Source: DALYLB01 sp964468345
GTDB taxonomy: Bacteria; Acidobacteriota; Blastocatellia; RBC074
DNA length: 64,000 nucleotides
Assembly: GCA_964468345.1 (NCBI GenBank)
Contig: CAYXVZ010000013.1
Location: 41,628 to 105,627, forward strand
Direction: 5' to 3'
Of the stretch, positions 7,439 through 14,025 are shown in pieces. The stretch's first letter is position 1, and every line of letters starts with the position of its first letter. A program made the translations under genes and the position numbers. The notes under the pieces are model-generated. The model worked only from the letters and a program-made list of their open reading frames with translations. It searched no databases and had not been told where the DNA came from.

Positions 7439-7511
7439 TTGCAGCGCCCGGATTCGAACCAGGATTCTCCGACTTATGAGGACGGCGAGCTAGCCATTGC
7501 TCCACGCTGCT
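7439..7511 (-). tRNA. tRNA-Met (anticodon CAT)
   Basis: All arms fold over 73 nt: acceptor (AGCAGCG with CGCTGCA, first pair mismatched), D arm GAGC/GCTC with an 8-nt loop, anticodon loop CTCATAA giving CAT, a 5-nt variable loop, and T arm CCTGG/CCGGG with TTCGAAT. One mismatch lies in the anticodon stem (T-T). CAT can be elongator Met, initiator, or a lysidine-modified Ile tRNA; the first pair A-A mismatch is reminiscent of initiator tRNAs but is not proof. No CCA is encoded. It is first in the leftward operon after the promoter candidate. Confidence 0.85.
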
Positions 7512-7535
7512 AAAATTAACAATCTGACGGGAAGA

Positions 7536-7564
7536 GACTAACTTGAAAGGCAGGCGAGTGTCAA
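7536..7564 (-). promoter_or_regulatory. Candidate sigma-70 promoter for the tRNAs and left operon
   Basis: On the minus strand a consensus -35 TTGACA (7564-7559) is followed after 17 bp by TTAGTC, or after 18 bp by TAGTCT, as a weak -10. The tRNA-Met begins about 25 nt further on. A dyad (7583-7598) sits just upstream of the -35. Confidence 0.5.
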
Positions 7565-7582
7565 GAAGTATATCGACGATTT

Positions 7583-7598
7583 GTAGAATTGTTTCTAC
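7583..7598. promoter_or_regulatory. Operator candidate, GTAGAA-N4-TTCTAC dyad
   Basis: The 16-bp element reads GTAGAATTGTTTCTAC, a perfect 6-bp inverted repeat around TTGT. Related dyads occur in the repressor control region (12307-12322, one mismatch) and upstream of the island promoter (29549-29564, partial). It may be a binding site of the 11847-12260 repressor. Confidence 0.45.
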
Positions 7599-7626
7599 GG
7601 CTGAAGGGTAAGGGAAAGAGATGGGG

Positions 7627-7655
7627 CAGAGACGGCATCTAAAGTGCCGTCTCTG
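7627..7655. terminator. Perfect 11-bp hairpin after the 7688-7969 gene
   Basis: CAGAGACGGCA and TGCCGTCTCTG pair around a 7-nt loop. It follows the stop of the minus-strand gene at 7688 and precedes the next promoter candidate, as a terminator should, but only a mixed C/T tract follows on the minus strand. Confidence 0.5.
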
Positions 7656-7687
7656 AATAGGAAACTAACTTTGCGATATCTGACCGA

Positions 7688-7969
7688 TTACCCATCCCAT
7701 CCTGCCCTCCTTTCTGGTGATAAATCACCCTCTACTGGAACAGGCTCGGGAATTTCCACTTCACCGATGCCAAGTATGAATCGAGTAACGATGTCAGCGG
7801 TTGCCTTCATCTTTTGAGCCAGTGCGCGGAGCTTTTCAATATTCACTTCGGCTTGTTCTGTCTCAGTAAGGATTTCATCCGCCAACGAGTCTAAGTCCGC
7901 GATTGCGAACGGATCGGGCGGTTTTTCTTCCCTCAAAGAGTTCGGTGATTTTCTTAATGAATTGCTCAT
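7688..7969 (-). CDS. Hypothetical helical protein, 93 aa
   Basis: ATG 7969 is preceded by GGAG and lies within the 3' end of the next upstream gene (95-nt overlap in another frame). The middle (ADEILTETEQAEVNIEKLRALAQKM) is predicted helical and coiled-coil-like; the ends are Pro- and Glu-rich. No domain recognised. It ends before a hairpin terminator candidate. Confidence 0.6.
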   Translation of the reverse strand: MSNSLRKSPNSLREEKPPDPFAIADLDSLADEILTETEQAEVNIEKLRALAQKMKATADIVTRFILGIGEVEIPEPVPVEGDLSPERRAGWDG

Positions 7970-8705
7970 CGTTATATCTCCTGAAAAATGCGAGACGTTT
8001 GGGGGTTAAGAATCCAACATATTCATATCCCCGTTTCCCCTTTTTCCCTGGCGGGCGATAAATCAATTTCCACCCGCCGCTATCCCCTCGCCACTCGTAA
8101 TACGGTGGCGCATAGGGTTTCTCGTTCGAATTTCCCCGCGGCCTGCCTCGGCCTTTTTTTTCACCGGTGGATATTCCGGAATTTCCACCGGTGGAAATTC
8201 CATCCCCCTGAATTATCTGTGGTTTAGGCGAGCTGGAATCTTCACCGGTGAATATTCGTTTCGGCGATTTCTTGCCACTGAACGGCACTACGGGATTAAC
8301 CGAACTTACCTGTGCTTGATCGATCCTGGTACTGAATTTAGTGTCACTGGAATTTTCACCGGTGACAATTCGAGGCTGTTCTGTCATCGATTTCTGGCCG
8401 GATGGGACAGCAGATTTCGGCGAATTTTCACCGGTGGGAGCCAGTGGTGAAAATTCTTGCTGCCGGGCCCGCTCGCTCAGCGGATCAGCCACGGGCTGTA
8501 AAGAATTACTCCCGTCGCCACTATGAGAAAGAACAGGATTCGCCAGAACGCCATGGTCACCCGGCTCCAAACTCTCGAGCGTTGGCGCCGGCGGCGACGT
8601 GGGGGCGCTTGCCCCCACCGCCGGTAAAGTTTCAGCTTGTACATCTTGTGTCAGCAGTTTGTCAGTAGCGGCCACTAATGGGGCAGGGGCGTTGCCCTTC
8701 CCCAT
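7875..8705 (-). CDS. Putative DNA-binding protein with repeated TGENS motif, 276 aa
   Basis: The first about 185 residues are low-complexity (Ser, Pro, Gly, Thr) and repeat the motif TGENS or close variants (TGENSP, TGENSS, TGEDSS, TGGNSG, TGEKKG). The last about 90 residues look folded and basic, beginning GRGRPRG, an AT-hook-like turn, then YYEWRGDSGGWKLIYRPPG and a helical end. The repeats correspond at DNA level to palindromic ACCGGT elements. The start codon overlaps the upstream stop (TAATG), so it is coupled to the membrane protein before it. It may be a regulatory or segregation-like protein; function unknown. Confidence 0.6.
   Translation of the reverse strand: MGKGNAPAPLVAATDKLLTQDVQAETLPAVGASAPTSPPAPTLESLEPGDHGVLANPVLSHSGDGSNSLQPVADPLSERARQQEFSPLAPTGENSPKSAVPSGQKSMTEQPRIVTGENSSDTKFSTRIDQAQVSSVNPVVPFSGKKSPKRIFTGEDSSSPKPQIIQGDGISTGGNSGISTGEKKGRGRPRGNSNEKPYAPPYYEWRGDSGGWKLIYRPPGKKGKRGYEYVGFLTPKRLAFFRRYNDEQFIKKITELFEGRKTARSVRNRGLRLVGG
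8157..8444. repeat. Array of five ACCGGT-centred palindromes
   Basis: Five copies of an element close to GAATTTTCACCGGTG plus its mirror are centred near 8165, 8189, 8246, 8360 and 8432. The copy at 8178-8201 is a perfect 24-bp palindrome; the others match in most positions. A degenerate half-copy lies at 8441-8460. The cluster lies inside the 7875-8705 gene, where each copy encodes the TGENS-like motif. I see no comparable copies elsewhere in the window. Confidence 0.75.
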
Positions 8706-9505
8706 TAGTGGCGCAATCCGTTTTTTGGTTCAGCCTCGGGAGCGTTGAGCGCCATCGGCGACCTGCCAAGGAAGGCAAGAATTTGTTCTCGGATGGCCGG
8801 GTCTTCGATCGATTCGATAGCCTGCATTTCGCGCCGCTTTAGCAGGGCATACTGTTCGATCTTCTGAATGTACTCGCCTTCAATTCCAAGAACGCGTTCG
8901 AGGAAATTAACCCGCGCCTGTTCGAGTTCGGCAGTGTTGTCGAGGTTGGCGAACTCGGACAACAGCTTGGCACGGTTGGTTTCGATCTCCGTCTGGGCTC
9001 TCGCCTGCTCAGCTGCAATCTTCTTGCGCCAATGGCAAAGCGGAATGGTGATCGCTGCCGCCAGCAGGAGGCCGAAGAGCAGAGGGAAGGCAATTCGTTC
9101 ACAGTAAAAACGAACATAGGGCGATGCCGCCTCGTGCTGGTCAACCCTGAAAAAGCTGATGGTGGCGTGCGTAACGGAAAAGAGAGTAAGGGCCAATCCA
9201 AAAGCCCCCACGGCCGTTTTGTGGGCTCCGGCGGTCCTGGAATAAGTGTTCAGGCAGTACAGGGCAGTCCCTTCGCCGGCGAGGGCAAACACGGCAGTCA
9301 TATAGCCTTCCCAGCCTGGAACGGTGTGGATAAAGAGCCGGGCATTGTAATACCCGAACAGACAGAAGAGACAATATTTCAAGAAGAGGATATAGCCGCC
9401 ATCTGTTGGCAGGTTGAACGCGGCAACTTCTTCCTTGTGTCGATCGGCTTCGCGCTGTTTGAACATCGAATCCATGATGGCGCGGCCGAAACCAAAGATT
9501 TTCAT
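8705..9505 (-). CDS. Four-helix membrane protein with C-terminal coiled coil, 266 aa
   Basis: Hydrophobic segments lie at about residues 37-60, 66-87, 98-116 and 135-157, followed by a long charged helix (about 160-235, EQARAQTEIETNRAKLL and similar) probably in the cytoplasm. The ATG has a strong AAGGAG site. No family recognised. The layout, membrane anchor plus coiled coil upstream of a DNA-binding-like protein, resembles phage or plasmid systems that tether or spread a factor, but that is speculative. It is the first gene of the leftward transcript starting near 9560. Confidence 0.65.
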   Translation of the reverse strand: MKIFGFGRAIMDSMFKQREADRHKEEVAAFNLPTDGGYILFLKYCLFCLFGYYNARLFIHTVPGWEGYMTAVFALAGEGTALYCLNTYSRTAGAHKTAVGAFGLALTLFSVTHATISFFRVDQHEAASPYVRFYCERIAFPLLFGLLLAAAITIPLCHWRKKIAAEQARAQTEIETNRAKLLSEFANLDNTAELEQARVNFLERVLGIEGEYIQKIEQYALLKRREMQAIESIEDPAIREQILAFLGRSPMALNAPEAEPKNGLRH

Positions 9506-9560
9506 CTCAATTCTCCTTCAGTAATGCCGGAACAAAAGAGGCGGGAAGTGATTGATAAAA

Positions 9561-9576
9561 AATGGGATATCCCATT
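9561..9576. promoter_or_regulatory. Perfect 16-bp palindrome upstream of the 8705-9505 gene
   Basis: AATGGGATATCCCATT is a perfect dyad 56 bp upstream of the minus-strand start at 9505. Its position fits an operator at the promoter of this transcript. Confidence 0.45.
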
Positions 9577-9590
9577 AAAATCAGTCACGT

Positions 9591-9680
9591 CACAACCTGA
9601 GCTTACCGGCTGGTTGTGATTACCTCCAATGAGCGAAATTGGAGGCGGGCGGATCGGTGCTATACGGCGCCGCTCCGCCC
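9591..9680. other. Three consecutive hairpins in the leader before 9505
   Basis: Perfect inverted repeats: CACAACC/GGTTGTG (9591-9597, 9612-9618), CCTCCAAT/ATTGGAGG (9623-9630, 9638-9645), and GGGCGG/CCGCCC (9647-9652, 9675-9680). The last is followed on the plus strand by TTCTGTATTTT. No open frame of note spans 9506-9780. They could terminate integrase-side antisense transcription or structure the leader RNA. Confidence 0.45.
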
Positions 9681-9843
9681 TTCTGTATTTTGGATTGAAA
9701 GATTGGTGGAGAAACTATACCACGGAAGGAAGAATCCACTGAAACTTTACTGAAAGAATTACCCGATTCAATTGCGATTTATTGAAGTTGGGCCCGGCCG
9801 GTGATTCGCTGGGACTGCGATGGATATTGAATAAAATCAATAA

Positions 9844-9861
9844 CTTGATATTGCTTGATAT
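9844..9861. repeat. Direct repeat CTTGATAT near attP
   Basis: CTTGATAT occurs at 9844-9851 and 9854-9861, 10 bp apart, inside an AT-rich stretch left of the tRNA-derived core. Closely spaced short direct repeats beside an att core are typical arm-type integrase sites, an inference here. Confidence 0.4.
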
Positions 9862-9880
9862 CTCCCGACATTGCCGGTGT

Positions 9881-9927
9881 TCGCACTTCGAATCTGTAGG
9901 TCGGGGGTTCGAGTCCCTCCGGGCGCG
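9881..9927 (+). other. attP candidate: 3' half of a tRNA-Arg gene
   Basis: From 9886 to 9927 the sequence matches the 3' half of a tRNA-Arg: anticodon loop CTTCGAA (anticodon TCG), variable loop, T arm GGGGG/TTCGAGT/CCCTC, the 3' acceptor strand CGGGCGC and discriminator G. No 5' half (expected GCGCCCG) is present upstream, so it is not a functional tRNA. Integrating phages carry exactly such a fragment to restore the host tRNA gene on insertion. It lies 61 bp from the integrase stop codon. Confidence 0.75.
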
Positions 9928-9988
9928 CTTTAAAATCAACACCTTAGCCAGACAGCCAATTTTCACTGAAACTATTACTGAAACTCTA

Positions 9989-11242
9989 TTAGGTCTTTTG
10001 ACCGCTCTTGATTACGGTTTCCTTCCCTTTTGCCTTATGCCCTTTGCCTTTTGCCTTATTCCCTTTCTCTTTTTCCTCTTTGGCTTTTGCCTTTGCTTCT
10101 CTGAGCGCATCGAGGGCGAGGCGGGCCGTATCAACAACCGTCTGGTCGGTGATGACGTAATCCGCGTACGTCTTCAGCACGGTATGACCGGTGATCGCCA
10201 TCCCGTGAATATCGGGAACGCCGGCCGCGCGCAGGGCAGTGGCGAGCCTGGTGACGCCCCATTTGCGAAGGTCCTTGCGCTGCAGGTTCTGAATCTTCGC
10301 GTCCCGGCAGGCGGTCGCAAAGGCGGTCTTATTGGATTTATATCCGCCCCAGATGTTGGCATCCGGGACATTGGGAACGCGCTCGGACCATTCACGATCC
10401 CGGTCGATGGTCTGAAACCACAAGCGCAGCTCGGCTTCAAGGATCTCGGTCATGGGGACCTCGCGCCGGCGATTGGTTTTTGTGTTCGTCGCCCTGGCGA
10501 CAATGACCTTGCGGTTAAAGTCGATATCACCGCGGGTGAGTTTGGAAATCTCGCCGGGACGAAGCGCTGTCTCGATCGCGATGACGATCCACGGCCGCAG
10601 GTGATCCCGCGGCTTCACGCATTGGGCAATCAGGCGCTCAACCTCGCCGTCATCCTCGGCGCGCTTCCTGGGCATCTCGTTCGATGCATCGATGAATCCC
10701 TTAACGTCGGAGCAGGGATTCCGATCGATCCATTGATTCCGGCGGGCATAGTTGAGGACGATCCGCAAATGCCGGTTGATCCCATTCACGTTGTGGACGC
10801 TGCGCTGACCGCCTCCGCGTTCCTTGGGCAGGGCAATCAGGTATCGCTTAAACTCCATCACATCCTGGGGAGTGATCGAGCGCACAACCTTGTCGCCCCA
10901 ATAGTTTTCAAGAATGGTCAGGTAAGATTCGACCTTCTTCGGATGTTTGTACCCGGCAACCTTTCGCTCGCCAAGATAGACGGCCGGTGTAACCTCGGCG
11001 GCCTTAAACTTCTGGATCAGCACGCGAAAGCTCATTCCTTCGACCGTTCGGGAATCGCGCTCCAGCAGGTATTCACGAACAAGCTCGGCCCGGAGTGCTT
11101 CCGCGTGGCGTTTGCCTGTGGCCTGGCGGGATCTGGTTTCTTTTTTCCCGTTGCCTAAATCGATAATGAGTTTTGCATAGTGCTTGCCGGTCTTTTTATC
11201 CTCGAAGGTCGTCGAGGTATAGCCCTGGTAGGTCCTGCCCAT
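9989..11242 (-). CDS. int: Tyrosine-recombinase integrase, 417 aa
   Basis: The N-terminus (residues 1-65) is a small arm-binding-type domain, 70-170 the SAM-like core-binding domain, and 200-370 the catalytic domain. Visible active-site residues are Arg228 in TALRPGE, Lys255, Arg326 in KDLRKWG, His353 in ITGHT and the nucleophile Tyr362 in TYADY. The usual His of the HxLR box is Lys323, a tolerated variation. The C-terminal 40 residues are Lys-rich low complexity (KAKAKEEKEKGNKAKG). It should catalyse insertion and excision at the tRNA-Arg site just downstream. The start follows no strong ribosome site. Confidence 0.9.
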   Translation of the reverse strand: MGRTYQGYTSTTFEDKKTGKHYAKLIIDLGNGKKETRSRQATGKRHAEALRAELVREYLLERDSRTVEGMSFRVLIQKFKAAEVTPAVYLGERKVAGYKHPKKVESYLTILENYWGDKVVRSITPQDVMEFKRYLIALPKERGGGQRSVHNVNGINRHLRIVLNYARRNQWIDRNPCSDVKGFIDASNEMPRKRAEDDGEVERLIAQCVKPRDHLRPWIVIAIETALRPGEISKLTRGDIDFNRKVIVARATNTKTNRRREVPMTEILEAELRLWFQTIDRDREWSERVPNVPDANIWGGYKSNKTAFATACRDAKIQNLQRKDLRKWGVTRLATALRAAGVPDIHGMAITGHTVLKTYADYVITDQTVVDTARLALDALREAKAKAKEEKEKGNKAKGKGHKAKGKETVIKSGQKT

Positions 11243-11319
11243 AATCGCCTCAGTTTGCCGAATTGCGATAGATGGGATATGCTGAGCACATCCGTTGTTA
11301 CATCGGTAAAAACCAAAGA

Positions 11320-11346
11320 GGGCAGGAGAGTTCCGATCTCCTGCCC
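11320..11346. terminator. 10-bp perfect hairpin between int promoter and int
   Basis: GGGCAGGAGA and TCTCCTGCCC pair perfectly around 7 nt. On the plus strand TTTCTCATTTT follows; on the minus strand CTCTTTGGTTTTT follows. It lies downstream of the minus-strand gene 11420-11683, and also between the candidate int promoter and int, so it may terminate upstream transcripts or attenuate int. Confidence 0.6.
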
Positions 11347-11365
11347 TTTCTCATTTTCGGGTGGT

Positions 11366-11394
11366 ATATTGTTGAACAATTTATTTTCTGTCAA
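11366..11394 (-). promoter_or_regulatory. Candidate int promoter with embedded dyad
   Basis: On the minus strand -35 TTGACA (11394-11389), 17-bp spacer, -10 CAATAT (11371-11366). The dyad ATTGTTGAACAAT (11368-11380) occupies the spacer and part of the -10, so a bound protein would block the promoter. Confidence 0.5.
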
Positions 11395-11419
11395 CGGATG
11401 CCGAATGCCGCTAACAGTT

Positions 11420-11683
11420 TTACGTCAAGCACTCCCATAAACTGGGGAAAATGCTGCTCATAGTATAAATGAGCAGAATAATTTTGTTTACCGTCTTTAC
11501 CTCGGCGATCGAGAAATTCTCTGAATCTGACACTACCCTGCCATCTTGTATGTAGCCTACTCTTTCTTCTCCGCCTACAGTAAATACGACTAAATTCCCG
11601 TTTCCACCTACAGGCGCTTGTTTTTTCTTTTTTCGCCTGACAGTAGAGACGGGCCTACTCTTGCTAGGGGATTGAGACTTCAT
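11420..11683 (-). CDS. Small basic protein of unknown function, 87 aa
   Basis: Starts MKSQSPSKSRPVSTVRRKKK: a very basic, unstructured N-terminus (residues 1-24), then a beta-rich part (LVVFTVGGEERVGYIQDGRV) and a hydrophobic C-terminal third. GGGAG lies 9 nt before the ATG. It is placed between int and the repressor, where phages often carry superinfection or switch-modulating genes. AT content is higher than in the flanks. No family recognised. Confidence 0.5.
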   Translation of the reverse strand: MKSQSPSKSRPVSTVRRKKKKQAPVGGNGNLVVFTVGGEERVGYIQDGRVVSDSENFSIAEVKTVNKIILLIYTMSSIFPSLWECLT

Positions 11684-11733
11684 ATTGTGAGGCTCCCGTC
11701 CTGTCCGTATGTCGTGAGGGGCAATTTAGGGTC

Positions 11734-11794
11734 AACTGTCACAATATAACAAAAGTTCTTCTCCCGTCTAAGTGCTTTTCCGCCAAAACTGTCA
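11734..11794. repeat. Two AACTGTCA motifs in the gap 11684-11846
   Basis: AACTGTCA occurs at 11734-11741 and 11787-11794, in the same orientation, 53 bp apart. The same octamer is clustered in the gap after the primase gene (20305-20673). Apart from these motifs and a TATAAT at 11797-11802, the 163-bp gap has no recognisable gene. Confidence 0.5.
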
Positions 11795-11846
11795 GATATA
11801 ATCTTACTTCGCTTTTATTCCTACAAAGGTGAGGTAGGCAACGCAC

Positions 11847-12260
11847 CTACTTCGAGGCAATCTTGCGCTTTATGTGGGGAGGAACTCCTTTTCCTCCCGA
11901 ATCAAGAAAAAAAAGGTATTCGGCGTATTCGCGTAAGTTCGCCCTCCTGGCGTCGCTCATTCCTCGGTAAAGGTCCAGAATTGCCTGCTCGTCTTCCGTG
12001 TTTCCTGGCTCCGCAATTGGGAGCCCTCGGGCAACGCGGAACAGTGTATCTTCCGAAACTCCCAGCCCTCTAGCCAAAGCCTTCAGTGTGTCGATCTTGG
12101 GGTAATCGACCAAGCCGGAAATCAGTTTGCCCGGCCAACTCTTATGGATGATCCCACCAGAACGGTCTTCAATGTCCTGATACGTGAGGTCTTTTTCCTT
12201 AATGACCATCGCCACGTATTGGGGAAGGGTTATCACGTTTGTCTCTGTACTTTTCTTCAT
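11847..12260 (-). CDS. XRE-family HTH repressor (CI-like), 137 aa
   Basis: Residues 15-75 form an XRE helix-turn-helix (VIKEKDLTYQDIEDRSGG then IDTLKALARGLGVSEDTLF). The remaining part (AILDLYRGMSDARRANLREYAEYLFFLD) is helical and could dimerise; there is no peptidase-type LexA domain, so it is a short repressor. It is divergently arranged with a HTH gene at 12443, across a region with inverted repeats, the standard lysis-lysogeny switch layout. Confidence 0.75.
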   Translation of the reverse strand: MKKSTETNVITLPQYVAMVIKEKDLTYQDIEDRSGGIIHKSWPGKLISGLVDYPKIDTLKALARGLGVSEDTLFRVARGLPIAEPGNTEDEQAILDLYRGMSDARRANLREYAEYLFFLDSGGKGVPPHIKRKIASK

Positions 12261-12442
12261 TGTGTTTTGATCCAGTCAACCTTTCAAGATGGTGAACGGG
12301 TGTAGTGAAGAATATATTCTACATCGCTGACGAATTGATTCTATATTTACAAGAAATGGCGTTGACAAACCATCTTGACGAAAGTATGCTTGCGTTTGTC
12401 GAAGGGTTTCGAGCCGCTGGCGAAACCCGTACACAATAAGAG
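12261..12442. promoter_or_regulatory. Divergent lysogeny-switch control region
   Basis: Between the repressor and the Cro-like gene lie: a dyad GAAGAATATATTCTAC at 12307-12322; the decamer TCAAGATGGT at 12284-12293 and its exact inverse ACCATCTTGA at 12369-12378; and a plus-strand promoter. The inverse decamer sits inside that promoter's spacer and the other copy just upstream of the repressor start, so both promoters could be covered by one regulator. Confidence 0.6.
12362..12390 (+). promoter_or_regulatory. Early rightward promoter candidate
   Basis: TTGACA (12362-12367), a 17-bp spacer, then TATGCT (12385-12390). It lies 52 bp before the ATG at 12443 and would drive the early operon. The spacer contains one arm of the TCAAGATGGT inverted repeat. 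Confidence 0.6.
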
Positions 12443-12814
12443 ATGAAAATCGAGCAACTCTATAACGTAGCCCTATTGAATGAGATTTTTGAAGGCATTC
12501 CGCACAGGCGCATCGCCGAAATCGCGGGAATCGATCCGATGTCGGTCCGGAGAATCCTCCTGACTGGCAACGACACGAAAATCAGCACGCTTCACAGAAT
12601 TGTGTTCGCGGCTAACGCCATCAAGGAAGAGATGGGAATGCCGGGCATCACAATCGGGCAATTATTCGATTTTGATAACGGTATTAAGACCCAAGAAAAG
12701 ATTAACAAGAACCCGAAAAAGCGTCAATCCACCGCCAAAAAGGCTGTCAGGACGCGCGCGGCAAAGAAGGCCGCGGAACGCATAAGGGCGCCTTATGGGA
12801 CTCAAATCATGTAA
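12443..12814 (+). CDS. Cro-like HTH protein with basic tail, 123 aa
   Basis: Residues 1-65 read as a helix-turn-helix (LNEIFEGIPHRRIAEIAGID then PMSVRRILLTGNDTKISTLHRIVF). Residues 85-123 are very Lys/Arg/Ala-rich (KKRQSTAKKAVRTRAAKK), like a histone-type tail. Opposite orientation to the repressor and first in the rightward operon point to a Cro or early-activator role. An AAGAG sequence precedes the ATG. Confidence 0.65.
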   Translation: MKIEQLYNVALLNEIFEGIPHRRIAEIAGIDPMSVRRILLTGNDTKISTLHRIVFAANAIKEEMGMPGITIGQLFDFDNGIKTQEKINKNPKKRQSTAKKAVRTRAAKKAAERIRAPYGTQIM

Positions 12815-13106
12815 ATGCAGGGTATGCAATCGAGCATTAAAGAATACTCCAGCGCATGGATTTCAGATCGGCCCGGAATGCTATGACAGTTTTTCAACTG
12901 AACTGTTGAATCTTGGGACATCGCCGGCTGAGGTAATCGAGTTACGAGACTCGGAGGAATTTGATGTTAGTAGATGGGCTGCGACATGCGCGAATGCAAC
13001 CATCGAGGGGATGAAAGCGAAAGGACCGAAGCGCGCGGAACATCTGGAATTCGCGAAAACCGCAATCGGGCGCGCGCGCGATTTGAATTTGCCCTGTGCA
13101 GCCTGA
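12795..13106 (+). CDS. DUF6011-like zinc protein, 103 aa
   Basis: Starts MGLKSCKCRVCNRALKNT; a CxCxxC knuckle at residues 6-11 and the IGPEC motif near residue 29 match the DUF6011 pattern (Cys knuckle followed by GxGPxC). The rest is helical. It overlaps the previous gene by 20 nt. Function in phages is unknown. Confidence 0.6.
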   Translation: MGLKSCKCRVCNRALKNTPAHGFQIGPECYDSFSTELLNLGTSPAEVIELRDSEEFDVSRWAATCANATIEGMKAKGPKRAEHLEFAKTAIGRARDLNLPCAA

Positions 13107-13118
13107 GGCGGGTTGCAC

Positions 13119-13160
13119 GAGCGGGGAGCGGTCCACGTAGGTCAAGGGGGCTCCCCGCTC
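13119..13160. other. Perfect 11-bp hairpin in the gap 13107-13282
   Basis: GAGCGGGGAGC (13119-13129) pairs with GCTCCCCGCTC (13150-13160) across a 20-nt loop. No T tract follows, so it is not an obvious terminator. It is the first of several long-stem hairpins in the early operon gaps. Confidence 0.5.
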
Positions 13161-13282
13161 CATCGATCTATCCCGCTTGGTGCGTGGCGGGAAGTTGGCC
13201 AAGGCCAATACGTACGCACTTTTTGGTGATACGAAAGAAGGATTGAAAGATTGGTTAAATCAACCTTCGATCATAAAACCTT

Positions 13283-13642
13283 ATGAACAACGAAATTCAA
13301 GCTGTGCCATTCGAATCGCTGAAGTCCTTGCCTGTGGCTGACCTGGTGGGCCGGATCGCGCAGCTTGAATACCTCTTCGAGCTGGCACTATCAAAACTAC
13401 GAGAACAGGAGAAGGAGATTGCCAGCCTGAAAGTTAAACACGCACGAGATGACGCCGGGTGGTTCTCGGAAGCGGAGGTGGCCGAGAAGCTGGGGATATC
13501 TAAGCAGACGCTGCAAAGATGGAGGAAGGCGGGCGTCATCTCGTGTGTCATTAGCCCTACCGGGCGAGTGCAATACAGTCAGGATCATATTGATGAATAC
13601 CTGAAAAAGTGCACGCAGCGCGACAAGCTTCGCGCGGCGTAA
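13283..13642 (+). CDS. MerR-like HTH protein, excisionase candidate, 119 aa
   Basis: An N-terminal coiled coil (about residues 20-52, LEYLFELALSKLREQEKEI) precedes a winged-helix of the MerR/HTH_17 type (WFSEAEVAEKLGISKQTLQRWRKAGVI, about 60-86) and the wing RVQYSQDHIDEYL. Such short HTH_17 proteins in early phage operons often act as excisionases or DNA architecture factors. Confidence 0.65.
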   Translation: MNNEIQAVPFESLKSLPVADLVGRIAQLEYLFELALSKLREQEKEIASLKVKHARDDAGWFSEAEVAEKLGISKQTLQRWRKAGVISCVISPTGRVQYSQDHIDEYLKKCTQRDKLRAA

Positions 13643-13677
13643 TCCTCACAACAGATTGCCCCACAAGGTAATTTCGA

Positions 13678-14016
13678 ATGCACACACTTATCCCCTTTCT
13701 CGCGGTTGCCGCGCTTGCTGGTGCCGCGATTGGCTCTTTGATCACAGTCACTTTTTATCGGGCGGCCTTTCGCGTTATGCGCGCGAAGGTGAAGGAAGTT
13801 GAAATCTTCGCTGGCGATCCCCTTGGTGAAGTTGAGCGCATCGCGAACGAAGCAGAGCAGCGCATCGAGGCTATCAGGCTGGAAGCGGAGCAGATCGTCG
13901 AGGCTGCAAAGCAGCGGTGGGTGGTCGCTCGTGATTTCGAATATCTCACCAGCAGGCAGACACAGACGGCGGAAAGCATCTGGCCGGATTATGTGGAAGC
14001 CGCTGAGAAAGTTTGA
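13678..14016 (+). CDS. Membrane-anchored coiled-coil protein, 112 aa
   Basis: MHTLIPFLAVAALAGAAIGS is a membrane helix (residues 4-30), followed by a basic patch and a long acidic helical region (IANEAEQRIEAIRLEAEQIVEA) ending with a conserved-looking tail. The topology is N-in or N-out with a cytosolic coiled coil. No family named. Confidence 0.6.
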   Translation: MHTLIPFLAVAALAGAAIGSLITVTFYRAAFRVMRAKVKEVEIFAGDPLGEVERIANEAEQRIEAIRLEAEQIVEAAKQRWVVARDFEYLTSRQTQTAESIWPDYVEAAEKV

Positions 14017-14025
14017 GGTTCATCT

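Noticed and set aside
9881..9927. Functional tRNA-Arg gene
   Set aside because: Only the 3' half is present; no matching 5' acceptor strand or D arm lies upstream, so it is read as an att core.
9782..11158. 458-codon plus-strand frame opposite the integrase
   Set aside because: It is the antisense shadow of int, with no domain and no ribosome site; int itself has clear catalytic residues.
11155..11394. 79-codon minus-strand frame overlapping the start of int
   Set aside because: It begins at TTG within the -35 box of the int promoter and runs through a hairpin; no ribosome site and no protein-like pattern.
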